Below are positions 1 to 6,779 of a stretch of 23,902 nucleotides of DNA, piece after piece (position 1 is the stretch's first letter; every line of letters begins with the position of its first letter). Made by a program: the position numbers and the translations under genes. A model generated the notes under the pieces. The model was given only the letters and a program-made list of their open reading frames with translations, was not told the DNA's origin and made no database searches. Source of the stretch: a virus; IMG/VR virus record IMGVR_UViG_3300020454_000085, positions 1 to 23,902 of that record; one strand, 5' to 3'.

Positions 1-1493
1 AGAGATATCTTCTTCGCCATTTGTATGTTGTTGCACCTTGCAATTTCTTTAACAAGATCTTGCGTTGGTGTCTTCTCGTATTTCTTCTTGGCATCGATCA
101 TCCTCCTCTTAAAAATAACACGCTCGTTATACATCTTCTCCATGAGTTCGGGAAGAAAACCACGAATGTCTTTACGGTACTGTGCTCCATTAGCACATGT
201 TGCATACTCCTTGCTGATCTCAGTCTCTTGATTTAGAAACCTTTCAACGCTTGAACTGGGACATCTAGCCTCCCTGAGGGTTTCTGGTGAGATATTGTAC
301 TGCATAATAAGATGAGGGTACAAGCTATTAAGGTCAAAACTGACCACCCAATCATACTTTCCTGGAATCGGTTCCTTGACATAAGCTCCTGCGTACTTTT
401 CATCCTTATCGGATCTCTCCTTAGGTGGGATGACGATGTTCCGCTTTTTAAGATAGTTGTATATGATGTTGTCCCACATTCGGACTTGATAGAACACATC
501 AGAGTAATTAACTTTAGCATCATATGCCATAGTCAATGCTAACTGAATCAGTCCCATCTTATCCTCAAGACGGTCAACAAGTTCCACATCGATTATATTA
601 TATTCTACAAATTTTTGCCACCCATTTGTGTAGAAATCCTTAAAGGTATCAAACTCTGAGTGATCAAGTTTCTTTTGTCCCAGTTCAACACTTGCAATAT
701 AATCCAACCTATAAGACTCCTGTGCCTTATATGTAAACTTCTTATAGAGATCAAGATAATCTAACTGTGTTATACCACCAATATCGTAGGTGTTATATCT
801 ACGACCTTTGATATAAATTTCTCTTTGTGATACTAAACCCCAAGGTGATAACCTACGAGTTAACTTCTCACCAACAATCCTATCAAGTCTTTTAGTAAGG
901 TATGGTATATCAAACAGTTGAATGTTCCATCCAGTCACAATGTCTGGAGTGTTGGTCATCCACCAATTAATAAAATCATTCAATAAATCATATTCATTAT
1001 TGAACTGCCTATAAACAACATTATCTTTCTTGTTCTTAAATGAACCTACACCCCATGTGATAATATCTTTTGTATTATAATTCTGCATTGATATTAGTAG
1101 AATCTCTTGATCAGCAGATTCTACATCGGGGAATCCATTCTCCGATCTGGTTTCAATATCAATTGTGTACAAACGAATTTTACTGATATCAAACTTGATC
1201 TCATCCTCAGGATAAGTATCAGAAATATATTGATAGATGAATCTATCTTGCCCATAGACATCAAAGTTTTCTACAAACTCATATCTCTTTACAAAATCTC
1301 GTGACTCTCTTACAGTACCAGGTTTAATCTTCTCAACATACTCTCCTTCTAGGGTTTGGTACTTTGTTTTTTTCTTTGCAGATACAAACAAAGTAGGAGA
1401 GTATTTCTCACGGAACTGGAAATACTCTCCTCTGTCATAACCACGAACGAGGAAGTGATCCCCGATCATAACTACATTAGTATAAAACTTCAT
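1..1493 (-). CDS. 43: DNA polymerase gp43 (3' part beyond the window)
   Basis: Family B replicative DNA polymerase of T4 type, with proofreading exonuclease. About 497 residues are visible from the ATG at 1491-1493, and the frame runs off the left edge, so the palm motif C and thumb are missing. The exonuclease I motif DIETRSENGFPD is read near 1110-1150. The polymerase motif A region reads VVSFDLNSLYPHLIMQYNIS near 290-350, matching the T4 DLTSLYPS segment. The start overlaps the stop of the upstream 88-residue gene as ATGA, which suggests translational coupling. The gene closes the replication block that also holds RegA, gp62, gp44 and gp45. Identity is certain from the motifs; only the C-terminus cannot be judged. 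I saw no split or intein in the visible part. Confidence 0.96.
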   Translation of the reverse strand, partial: MKFYTNVVMIGDHFLVRGYDRGEYFQFREKYSPTLFVSAKKKTKYQTLEGEYVEKIKPGTVRESRDFVKRYEFVENFDVYGQDRFIYQYISDTYPEDEIKFDISKIRLYTIDIETRSENGFPDVESADQEILLISMQNYNTKDIITWGVGSFKNKKDNVVYRQFNNEYDLLNDFINWWMTNTPDIVTGWNIQLFDIPYLTKRLDRIVGEKLTRRLSPWGLVSQREIYIKGRRYNTYDIGGITQLDYLDLYKKFTYKAQESYRLDYIASVELGQKKLDHSEFDTFKDFYTNGWQKFVEYNIIDVELVDRLEDKMGLIQLALTMAYDAKVNYSDVFYQVRMWDNIIYNYLKKRNIVIPPKERSDKDEKYAGAYVKEPIPGKYDWVVSFDLNSLYPHLIMQYNISPETLREARCPSSSVERFLNQETEISKEYATCANGAQYRKDIRGFLPELMEKMYNERVIFKRRMIDAKKKYEKTPTQDLVKEIARCNNIQMAKKIS

Positions 1494-1756
1494 TCAATAA
1501 CCTTTTCGTATGCCTCTAGCAATTCTTTTGCAGGGTCTAACAAAGTAAGTATAGCATCTGATGATATCATACACTTATTATCTGTTGTTAAATTCTGACC
1601 TGGCCACCTATGCAATCTTTCTTTCCAATCACCTTCACCAACAAACTCAACAGGATCTGTTAGTTCACAATCGGGTTCACCAATTTCAGCACCAACTTCT
1701 CTGATCTTTGAGATCAATACTTTTTTGTCATATTTTAAAACAAGAATCTTAACCAT
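1490..1756 (-). CDS. small beta-rich protein, paralogue A (Sm-like?)
   Basis: 88-residue protein of unknown function directly upstream of gp43. It starts with KILVLKYDKKVLISKIREV, has DPVEF in the middle, then a Trp followed by an acidic turn, and ends with LDPAKELLEAYEKVIE. This layout matches the next gene upstream (1756-2067) and the gene at 19717-20127: a first strand plus a turn and an 'IxEV' strand, a Pro-hydrophobic-Glu strand, a Trp strand, a closing strand, then a short helix with Tyr. I infer a small barrel of Sm-like type, but this rests on pattern only. The start is set by a TAATG overlap with the upstream gene, and the stop overlaps the gp43 start as ATGA. It is therefore probably co-translated with the polymerase. 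A role in replication or RNA binding is a guess. Confidence 0.8.
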   Translation of the reverse strand: MVKILVLKYDKKVLISKIREVGAEIGEPDCELTDPVEFVGEGDWKERLHRWPGQNLTTDNKCMISSDAILTLLDPAKELLEAYEKVIE

Positions 1757-2067
1757 TAGTCTCTCCTCCCATTAGTTAGATCTTCATACATTTTTCTGAG
1801 ATCACCCATAGGTTCACATACAACAGAAACTGTAGAGGGGTTCAAGATGTATGTATCATCCTCAGATATCTCTAACCAAGTTCTAAGACCAATCTTTTTA
1901 ACCTCACCACCTGCTGTATTATTTTCCTCTTTGAGTTTTAATTCTGTAGTGTAAATAATTTCAAAAGGTCTGATAACTAAGTACTGACGAATATCACCAT
2001 CAGTTACTTCTTTGATGTCAGCAAGGATCTGTGTTCCATCGTTTAACACAGCAATTTTAATTGACAT
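1756..2067 (-). CDS. small beta-rich protein, paralogue B (Sm-like?)
   Basis: 103-residue protein without an assigned function. The N-terminus IKIAVLNDGTQILADIKEV is close to that of the downstream neighbour, and the segment VIRPFEIIY parallels its DPVEF. The C-terminal half has WLEISEDDTYIL, then a segment ending in EPMGDLRKMYEDL. The same order is seen in the protein at 19717-20127 (KLVSGEEVVA, KPLKVEL, WITIPDDDKEVYSV), so these are three divergent copies of one family. It is the first gene downstream of the structured RNA at 2098-2280 and its promoter, and it overlaps the next gene as TAATG. No clear Shine-Dalgarno sequence precedes the ATG (only AAAGAA). If the RNA is a leader, this gene, paralogue A and gp43 are its likely targets. 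Confidence 0.82.
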   Translation of the reverse strand: MSIKIAVLNDGTQILADIKEVTDGDIRQYLVIRPFEIIYTTELKLKEENNTAGGEVKKIGLRTWLEISEDDTYILNPSTVSVVCEPMGDLRKMYEDLTNGRRD

Positions 2068-2097
2068 TTCTTTATAACAAAAATTTTGGGGTGGGAG

Positions 2098-2280
2098 GTT
2101 GGGTTCCTGTGTACCAACAATAGATGGGCATTTCTACAGTTAGAAAATCATCTATGCCTGAGACCCGACTGGTAAGTCGATTCTGCTCTCGCAGCAGCAC
2201 CACCTGTGTCTCATCACCTTAACCAGCTATATGCCAGTAAGTTTATTCAGTCACTCCCGTGTCAGTTCCGTCGAACCAAC
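2098..2280 (-). ncRNA. structured RNA, leader or independent small RNA
   Basis: This holds no gene but folds compactly on the minus strand. The ends pair (2273-2280 with 2098-2106, GTTGGTTC against GAACCCAAC, one bulge). A helix TGAGAC/GTCTCA (2208-2213 with 2159-2164) encloses two hairpins: CTGC-GAGA-GCAG at 2183-2194, which has a GNRA loop only on this strand, and a 5-bp hairpin at 2166-2179. A third arm pairs 2149-2155 with 2120-2126 (7 bp) and, inside it, 2141-2146 with 2131-2136 (6 bp, 4-nt loop). The 5' end falls at the predicted start of the promoter at 2287-2315. A second GTTGG near 2112-2116 could compete for the closing CCAAC, so a switch is possible. It may be a 5' leader of the gene at 1756-2067, since no terminator is seen after it. 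The RNA class is not recognised. Confidence 0.62.
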
Positions 2281-2286
2281 AAATAT

Positions 2287-2315
2287 ATTATACATTAAAA
2301 AAGGGGGTATGTAAA
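2287..2315 (-). promoter_or_regulatory. sigma70-type promoter for the structured RNA
   Basis: On the minus strand TTTACA (2310-2315) lies exactly 17 nt from TATAAT (2287-2292). This gives a predicted start at about 2280, the first base of the RNA's closing helix. The -35 box lies in the loop and 3' arm of the Hsp20 terminator. Host RNA polymerase could use it, so early expression is likely. Confidence 0.75.
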
Positions 2316-2322
2316 CCCCCTT
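2296..2322 (-). terminator. intrinsic terminator after Hsp20
   Basis: A GC-rich hairpin (AAGGGGG against CCCCCTT, 7 bp, 8-nt loop) is followed on the minus strand by six Ts. It begins 4 nt after the Hsp20 stop codon. Confidence 0.85.
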
Positions 2323-2325
2323 GTG

Positions 2326-2754
2326 TTAGATCCAGTCTTTACGCTGGTGATGGTCTGGAACAACCTTGCCAAGTGTGACAGTTAGTAGTCCGTCCTCAAA
2401 GTTGACTTCTTTGACGACAGTATCATCAGCAATAGTCCATGATCTGTTAAAGGATCTTCGAGCAATCCCTCTATGTGAATAGTTTGCTTCTTCCTTTTCT
2501 TCCTTTTTACTTTCTACAACAAGTTTACCGTATTCTGTATAGACTTTAACCTCATCCTTTTTAAATCCTGCTAGAGCAATCTCTAGTCTAGATTCTGTGT
2601 TACTTACATTGATGAGATTGTAAGGTGGGTAGTTTGAACTTGTTTGTAAATCGAAGAAACGATCAAAATAATTGTCGAGTCCTATGCTGTTCTTGGTGAT
2701 CCTATCCATAAGATCAGGCAAATTTTCAGCATGAAATCTTTCTATGTTAGTCAT
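2326..2754 (-). CDS. hsp20: small heat shock protein Hsp20
   Basis: 142-residue alpha-crystallin family chaperone that would bind unfolding proteins without ATP, in the host cytoplasm during infection. The alpha-crystallin domain spans about residues 43-135: a strand set beginning YNLINV, LEIALAGFKKDEVKVYTEYG, the SHRGIARRSFNRSW segment and the closing GLLTVTL signature. The N-terminal arm is short and the C-terminal tail has no clear IxI motif. A good Shine-Dalgarno sequence (AAAGGAGA) precedes the ATG. A CTAAATA motif and a 7-bp hairpin lie upstream, and a strong terminator follows, so it may be expressed partly as its own unit. Hsp20 is common in T4-like marine cyanophages. Confidence 0.93.
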   Translation of the reverse strand: MTNIERFHAENLPDLMDRITKNSIGLDNYFDRFFDLQTSSNYPPYNLINVSNTESRLEIALAGFKKDEVKVYTEYGKLVVESKKEEKEEANYSHRGIARRSFNRSWTIADDTVVKEVNFEDGLLTVTLGKVVPDHHQRKDWI

Positions 2755-2784
2755 AGCAGTCTCCTTTAAAAGCGAGTGTGAATT

Positions 2785-2809
2785 GTATAGTCCCTTACGG
2801 CAACTATAC
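2785..2809 (-). other. hairpin across the phosphomannomutase stop, Hsp20 leader
   Basis: A perfect 7-bp stem (GTATAGT/ACTATAC, 11-nt loop) covers the stop codon of the upstream gene and lies 31 nt before the Hsp20 start. There is no T-run after it, so it is not a standard terminator. It could be an RNA processing or translational control element. Confidence 0.4.
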
Positions 2810-3505
2810 TTTATTTAGTTTCATCATAGTATCTTTCCAATCTTTTACACAGTGGGAATGACCGCCCCTTTCTTGTACTGCTTGCCCTAAAGCATAGTCA
2901 TTCTGACCCTTTTCCATCATATCACCATAGAAATATAATTCATCTTCTTCTACAAAGTCTCTTAAGATCTGACTCTTGTTACTACCTGGTGCTCCTAAAT
3001 CTAAACCAGTCTGTCCACCTATATTAACTTCCAACTCTGGAAATTTCAACTTAAGTCTTCTAGCAATATCTTTTCTCTCATCGGTCATCTTATCCCATTT
3101 AACATACTCTTCTCTTTCTACAAAACAAACATTGTTTCTGCCTAGAATACTAAAGTTAACACCACCTGGTCTCCTTTCAATATGTAATCCATTACGAACT
3201 GGAAACTTACTGAATAGTAATTCATTCTCAAGATGACGCTCTACATCTAGTGGTAATTCCCAATCATCTCTATAGACACTAAGATCCCCTTCATACACAT
3301 CAGAACCAGAACAGTTATAAACTCTGGTGCAAAGATTGTATATGTAGGGTGTAACCTGTTCTATTGTCTTATCTCTATCGCTACCAGTGACAAGATAAAC
3401 ATCATGGTCTCCAATAAACTCACCAAAAAAATCTAAGAACTCAAGTTCAATAGGTTTTCTCGCAGGTGTCAAAGTCCCATCAACATCAAAAATAAATTTT
3501 TTCAG
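2804..3505 (-). CDS. phosphomannomutase-like HAD hydrolase, probable CTG start
   Basis: About 233 residues with the layout of eukaryote-type phosphomannomutase (HAD family), which interconverts mannose 6- and 1-phosphate. The catalytic motif FDVDGTLTPAR is near residues 6-16, followed by LVTGSDRDK, the cap domain with SILGRN, GGQTGLDLG, and the metal-site segment YFYGDMMEKGQNDYA. No ATG, GTG or TTG precedes the catalytic motif in frame; the first TTG lies inside it and would delete the nucleophile. The best start is CTG at 3503-3505, 7 nt after a GGAGG, overlapping the RegA stop as CTGA. It may feed sugar nucleotides for glycosylation, which fits the carbamoyltransferase nearby. The family assignment is firm; the exact substrate is inferred. 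Confidence 0.85.
   Translation of the reverse strand: MKKFIFDVDGTLTPARKPIELEFLDFFGEFIGDHDVYLVTGSDRDKTIEQVTPYIYNLCTRVYNCSGSDVYEGDLSVYRDDWELPLDVERHLENELLFSKFPVRNGLHIERRPGGVNFSILGRNNVCFVEREEYVKWDKMTDERKDIARRLKLKFPELEVNIGGQTGLDLGAPGSNKSQILRDFVEEDELYFYGDMMEKGQNDYALGQAVQERGGHSHCVKDWKDTMMKLNKV
2812..2818 (-). promoter_or_regulatory. candidate late promoter CTAAATA upstream of Hsp20
   Basis: CTAAATAAAG resembles the T4 late box TATAAATA and lies 58 nt upstream of the Hsp20 ATG, inside the end of the preceding gene. The distance is larger than for the other candidates in the window. Confidence 0.35.
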
Positions 3506-3936
3506 GATTCCTCCTCCGTCTTTTTGCGTCCTATATTATACTTGGTTTCTAAAATCCAGTCACCTTTATCTTTATAAGATAAAACTTTGATCTGATTTAA
3601 TGGTGCGATCTCCTGTATTTGATCTACATTGAGTATCTTAATGAGTCCCCAATCAGCAAGAAGCTGAGAAATACGGTTCCGACGCTGCACATCGTTAGAA
3701 GTAAGGTTAGCTCTTTTTCCATCTAAGGCAAATAATTCTTTGAAGTGGACAATAAAATATCGTCCCTGTTTATGTAGTATGTGGCAAGATTGATATAATT
3801 TCTTTTCTTTACGGGAAGCAACACCTATTCTTGTTAGTGTTTCCCTTACCTTTAAAAAATCGTCGGGTTCTCCGAGAGAGACTTCTACCATTTGATCGGC
3901 AGACCAGTCCACTGTATTTTCAGTCACAACACTCAT
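3502..3936 (-). CDS. regA: RegA translational repressor
   Basis: 144-residue homologue of T4 RegA, the RNA-binding protein that represses translation of many early phage mRNAs, including its own and clamp-loader genes. The core matches T4 closely: EPDDFLKVRETLTRIGVAS, LYQSCHILHKQGRYFIVHFKE, RRNRISQLLADWGLI and a C-terminal KYNIG. The protein has about 15 residues before the usual T4 N-terminus (T4 begins at the position of MVEVSL here). The internal ATG at 3889-3891 is therefore an alternative start, but neither has a clean Shine-Dalgarno sequence. A CTAAATA motif lies 30 nt upstream. The stop overlaps the CTG start of the phosphomannomutase gene. Confidence 0.95.
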   Translation of the reverse strand: MSVVTENTVDWSADQMVEVSLGEPDDFLKVRETLTRIGVASRKEKKLYQSCHILHKQGRYFIVHFKELFALDGKRANLTSNDVQRRNRISQLLADWGLIKILNVDQIQEIAPLNQIKVLSYKDKGDWILETKYNIGRKKTEEES

Positions 3937-3964
3937 CTTCTTCTATTAATATAGATCATATTTT

Positions 3965-4732
3965 CTATTTAGTAATTGCGTTTTTTCCCTTGGTAATGTA
4001 CTCTGTAACTTGTGCATAGTATTTTTCCATCTCATATTTTCTATTAAATTTATTAAGGTCTACCTTGTTACCAGTCATCTCTTCATAGACTGTCATGAAT
4101 GTACCTATCATATGCCAGTGTAGTGGTGGTACATATCCTGGTGACTGACACACAAATATCTGATCAAACTTACAGTCAGAAGCAAAGTCATATTGTTCTC
4201 TAGTACAGAATCTAAAATTGTTAATATATTTTTCTGCAAAAGGAACATGAACTAAGTTATGACTATCTGCATTACCTATCCAAGTAAAAGATTTTAATCT
4301 ACCTTTAGTCTGTAACCACATACCCCAGTTACCTTCCATAACTCTATCAAATTTATTAAGAGCATCTATCTCTGACTCAGGATGACCAAAGTTTCCTGAG
4401 AATATATCATCATGGTGATCTATATTTACAATCTCTATATCTGTATGACCCTCTAACCCATATAGTATATTGTCATGATCATACCCAAAATGAACATCAC
4501 TACAATTTTTTAATGCTCTAAGGTATGCTCGTAAACAGTATTGATAATTTTCAATACTTATCTCATGGGAAAATTCTTTGGGATACTTATCAAACAACTC
4601 TGCCCATTTAGGCACTGGCCACATATCTGTTCCATCCAGTTCATCCTGTGATTGCAATTCTCTAAGTTTGTCATCATTATGATTGATAGCAGGACCAGAA
4701 ATATAATCTAGATCTATACTTAATATTCTCAC
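3965..4732 (-). CDS. arginase-fold-like protein (UPF0489-like)
   Basis: 255-residue protein with a pattern suggesting a metal-dependent hydrolase of the arginase/deacetylase fold. It starts with RILSIDLDYI, has GYDHDNILYG around residues 83-92, and VNIDHHDDIFSG around residues 101-112. These Asp and His clusters resemble the metal ligands of arginases and the UPF0489 family. The C-terminal half is less typical (WIGNADSHNLVHVPF, FVCQSPGYVPPLHWHM). The start is GTG, 6 nt after GGAGG, and overlaps the gp62 stop as GTGA. It is inserted between gp62 and RegA, which are adjacent in T4. The proximity to a carbamoyltransferase suggests a shared small-molecule or modification pathway, but the substrate is unknown. 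Fold confidence is moderate. Confidence 0.6.
   Translation of the reverse strand: MRILSIDLDYISGPAINHNDDKLRELQSQDELDGTDMWPVPKWAELFDKYPKEFSHEISIENYQYCLRAYLRALKNCSDVHFGYDHDNILYGLEGHTDIEIVNIDHHDDIFSGNFGHPESEIDALNKFDRVMEGNWGMWLQTKGRLKSFTWIGNADSHNLVHVPFAEKYINNFRFCTREQYDFASDCKFDQIFVCQSPGYVPPLHWHMIGTFMTVYEEMTGNKVDLNKFNRKYEMEKYYAQVTEYITKGKNAITK
3966..3972 (-). promoter_or_regulatory. candidate late promoter CTAAATA upstream of RegA
   Basis: CTAAATAGA is 30 nt upstream of the RegA start and includes the stop codon of the upstream gene. It is similar to the T4 late box. RegA is an early gene in T4, so a late role here is uncertain. Confidence 0.35.
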
Positions 4733-5103
4733 ATCATTCCTCCAGTATCAAGTTTCTTTTTAATATATTTAACCTGATCCCTAGTAAGAATTCTCAATGC
4801 CTGTTCTGCTTTCTCTGTACTATATTGATAATATTTTTTGACTGCCATCAGATCCTCAATCTTTTCAGTCTTCAACCACGGTGCAAATCTCCTCTTCTTT
4901 CTAAGAGAATTTCTTAAAAAATCATACTGTAGTTGTTTATCTAAGTGAGGATTTTTATTCATCTCGTTAGCAAACATAATAGAATCCAACATTCCTGACA
5001 AACATTTATTGATAATGAATGGTGGGTACTTCTTTATGTCATCAGGATCCTCAGGAGTTTCCTTAGTAAAATTTATAGAATTTAACCAGTCCTTTAATTC
5101 CAT
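4729..5103 (-). CDS. 62: clamp loader small subunit gp62
   Basis: 124-residue non-ATPase partner of gp44 in the sliding-clamp loader that places gp45 on primed DNA. It is shorter than T4 gp62 (about 187 residues), as I recall for cyanophage homologues. Recognisable segments are MELKDWLNSINFTKE, PFIINKCLSGMLDSIMFANEMN, LRKKRRFAPWLK and the terminal LTRDQVKYIKKKLDTGG. The start overlaps the carbamoyltransferase gene by 10 nt, with GGAG 10 nt upstream. In T4, gp44 and gp62 are adjacent; here three other genes separate them. The stop is shared with the next gene as GTGA. The assignment rests on sequence memory and position. Confidence 0.85.
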   Translation of the reverse strand: MELKDWLNSINFTKETPEDPDDIKKYPPFIINKCLSGMLDSIMFANEMNKNPHLDKQLQYDFLRNSLRKKRRFAPWLKTEKIEDLMAVKKYYQYSTEKAEQALRILTRDQVKYIKKKLDTGGMM

Positions 5104-6779
5104 AGTAAGTAATCTCCTATAACGAGTAGATCTAAATCCATCTTCTCAAATGCTATTATAGCATCATCTGGTGTTTCTATGATAGGTTCTCCATTATCAT
5201 TGAAGGATGTGTTAAGTAAAACAGGATCCTCAAACTTACGAAGTAGTTCACACAATTTAGGATTTAGTTCATCATTAACCGTTTGTATCCTACAAGTTTT
5301 ATCCTCATGAGTAATGGCAGGAATTCTATCATTTGTAGAGTGTTGAGAGAACAGCATATAAGGAGTATCATACGCTTCTAAGAAGTAATCTCCAACACGA
5401 TCTTCTAGTATTACACCAGCAAAAGGTCTCCAATACTCTCTATGCTTAACCCTTTGATTAATAATATCTTTATTCTCTGCTCTACTAGGACTCATTAAAA
5501 TAGATCTAGATCCAAGAGCACGAGGACCATGTTCTGATCTTCCTTGAAACCATCCCACTATTTTATTTTGATTGATTGCTGCAGCAACTACATCACACAG
5601 TTCACCAAAGTTTTCATAATGAATCATTCCTCCCCTTGGCATAAAATCATCATAACTTTTACCTAGCAATGCTATGTTATGTGGTAGTTCTATAGTCTCA
5701 TGAGTTTTATATGTTGCATATATTGCTGCACCAAAATGAACTCCTGAATCATTTGTAAATGGAGGTATCCAAATACGATTAAACCATTGCTTGAGTAATG
5801 AGTTAGCACAAACATTTAAGAAACATCCACCAGCAAAACAAACATCCTCTGTAAGATAATTTTCTTTTCTTAGTTGAGATATCCATTTAACAATAGCTTC
5901 TTCATAATGATATTGAATATAGTAAGCAATATCCTCCTTAGATAAACCTTTTAGATGATCAAATACTTCATTATATTTGTGGAAGTTAATCCATGAAGGA
6001 CCATAATCATACTTGTCAATCTCCATTGTCTTTAATGGAAACTCCTCAGAGAATGTGTATGGTGGATTTCTATCACATGGTTTACCATATGCAGATAGTC
6101 CCATAACCTTACCCTCTGCACTAAAGGTTACTACATCCTCATAGTCTTGTTTATTTTTATAGTGATACCTATCACCTTCTTCTTTAACTGCTTTAGCCAT
6201 GTTATATGTCATGACTGCCATGTTCATATAATAATCACCAAAAGAATTTTCACCTGATCCAGACTTCATAGTTTGGTTTGTGAATATTCTTTTATCTTTA
6301 TCAAAATATCCTATACTATTATTTTCATATCCCTTAGTCATTCCTGCTGCAAAATCCCATTGGGCAGCACCCATACCATCTAATGTCAAATAACTTCCAG
6401 AGTTAAATGGTGAGGTATAAACAGAAGATGCAGCATGGCACATATGATGACTAACATACCATAACTTTGCATTTGGAAATTGATTTTTAATAAATCTAGC
6501 AACTGTTGCATCAGCAGTATGTTTATTGCATAGATGAACTGCACTAGGAACATACACTACAATATCAATATCTTCTTTAGGAACATCTCCTAGTACATAA
6601 TCAATTGATCTATATGGCCATGTACCATCATATTTTATTCTACTTAATCTTGCCTCATCAATACTACAAATGTGTTTACCGTTGTCAAAGAAAGTTGCTC
6701 CAGAATCATGGATCCTAGAGAACTCATTTACATTGTTACCTTCCCAAGTAACAGAACTATGCAGACCCAGTATTTTCAT
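5094..6779 (-). CDS. carbamoyltransferase (NodU/TobZ family)
   Basis: 561-residue enzyme with the two-domain architecture of O-carbamoyltransferases, which move a carbamoyl group from carbamoyl phosphate through an adenylate to a sugar hydroxyl. The N-terminal YrdC/Kae1-like domain has the metal-site segment SHHMCHAASSVYTSPF and LTLDGMG, followed by GKVMGLSAYGKP and CFAGGCFLNVCANS. The C-terminal domain has QGRSEHGPRALGSRSIL, HREYWRPFAGVI and NTSFNDNGEPIIETPDDA, all hallmarks of the family. Length is normal, with no truncation. It overlaps the methyltransferase gene upstream by 23 nt and gp62 downstream by 10 nt. Its acceptor is unknown; candidates are a glycan, a modified nucleotide or a host metabolite. 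Confidence 0.92.
   Translation of the reverse strand: MKILGLHSSVTWEGNNVNEFSRIHDSGATFFDNGKHICSIDEARLSRIKYDGTWPYRSIDYVLGDVPKEDIDIVVYVPSAVHLCNKHTADATVARFIKNQFPNAKLWYVSHHMCHAASSVYTSPFNSGSYLTLDGMGAAQWDFAAGMTKGYENNSIGYFDKDKRIFTNQTMKSGSGENSFGDYYMNMAVMTYNMAKAVKEEGDRYHYKNKQDYEDVVTFSAEGKVMGLSAYGKPCDRNPPYTFSEEFPLKTMEIDKYDYGPSWINFHKYNEVFDHLKGLSKEDIAYYIQYHYEEAIVKWISQLRKENYLTEDVCFAGGCFLNVCANSLLKQWFNRIWIPPFTNDSGVHFGAAIYATYKTHETIELPHNIALLGKSYDDFMPRGGMIHYENFGELCDVVAAAINQNKIVGWFQGRSEHGPRALGSRSILMSPSRAENKDIINQRVKHREYWRPFAGVILEDRVGDYFLEAYDTPYMLFSQHSTNDRIPAITHEDKTCRIQTVNDELNPKLCELLRKFEDPVLLNTSFNDNGEPIIETPDDAIIAFEKMDLDLLVIGDYLLWN

Noticed and set aside
233-523. Minus-strand ORF of 96 codons
   Set aside because: It is out of frame with gp43, whose motif A is read through the same bases.
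2098-2280. tRNA or tmRNA at the 5' end of the structured RNA (GGTTCGAC looks like a T-loop)
   Set aside because: No cloverleaf, acceptor pairing or tag frame could be built around it.
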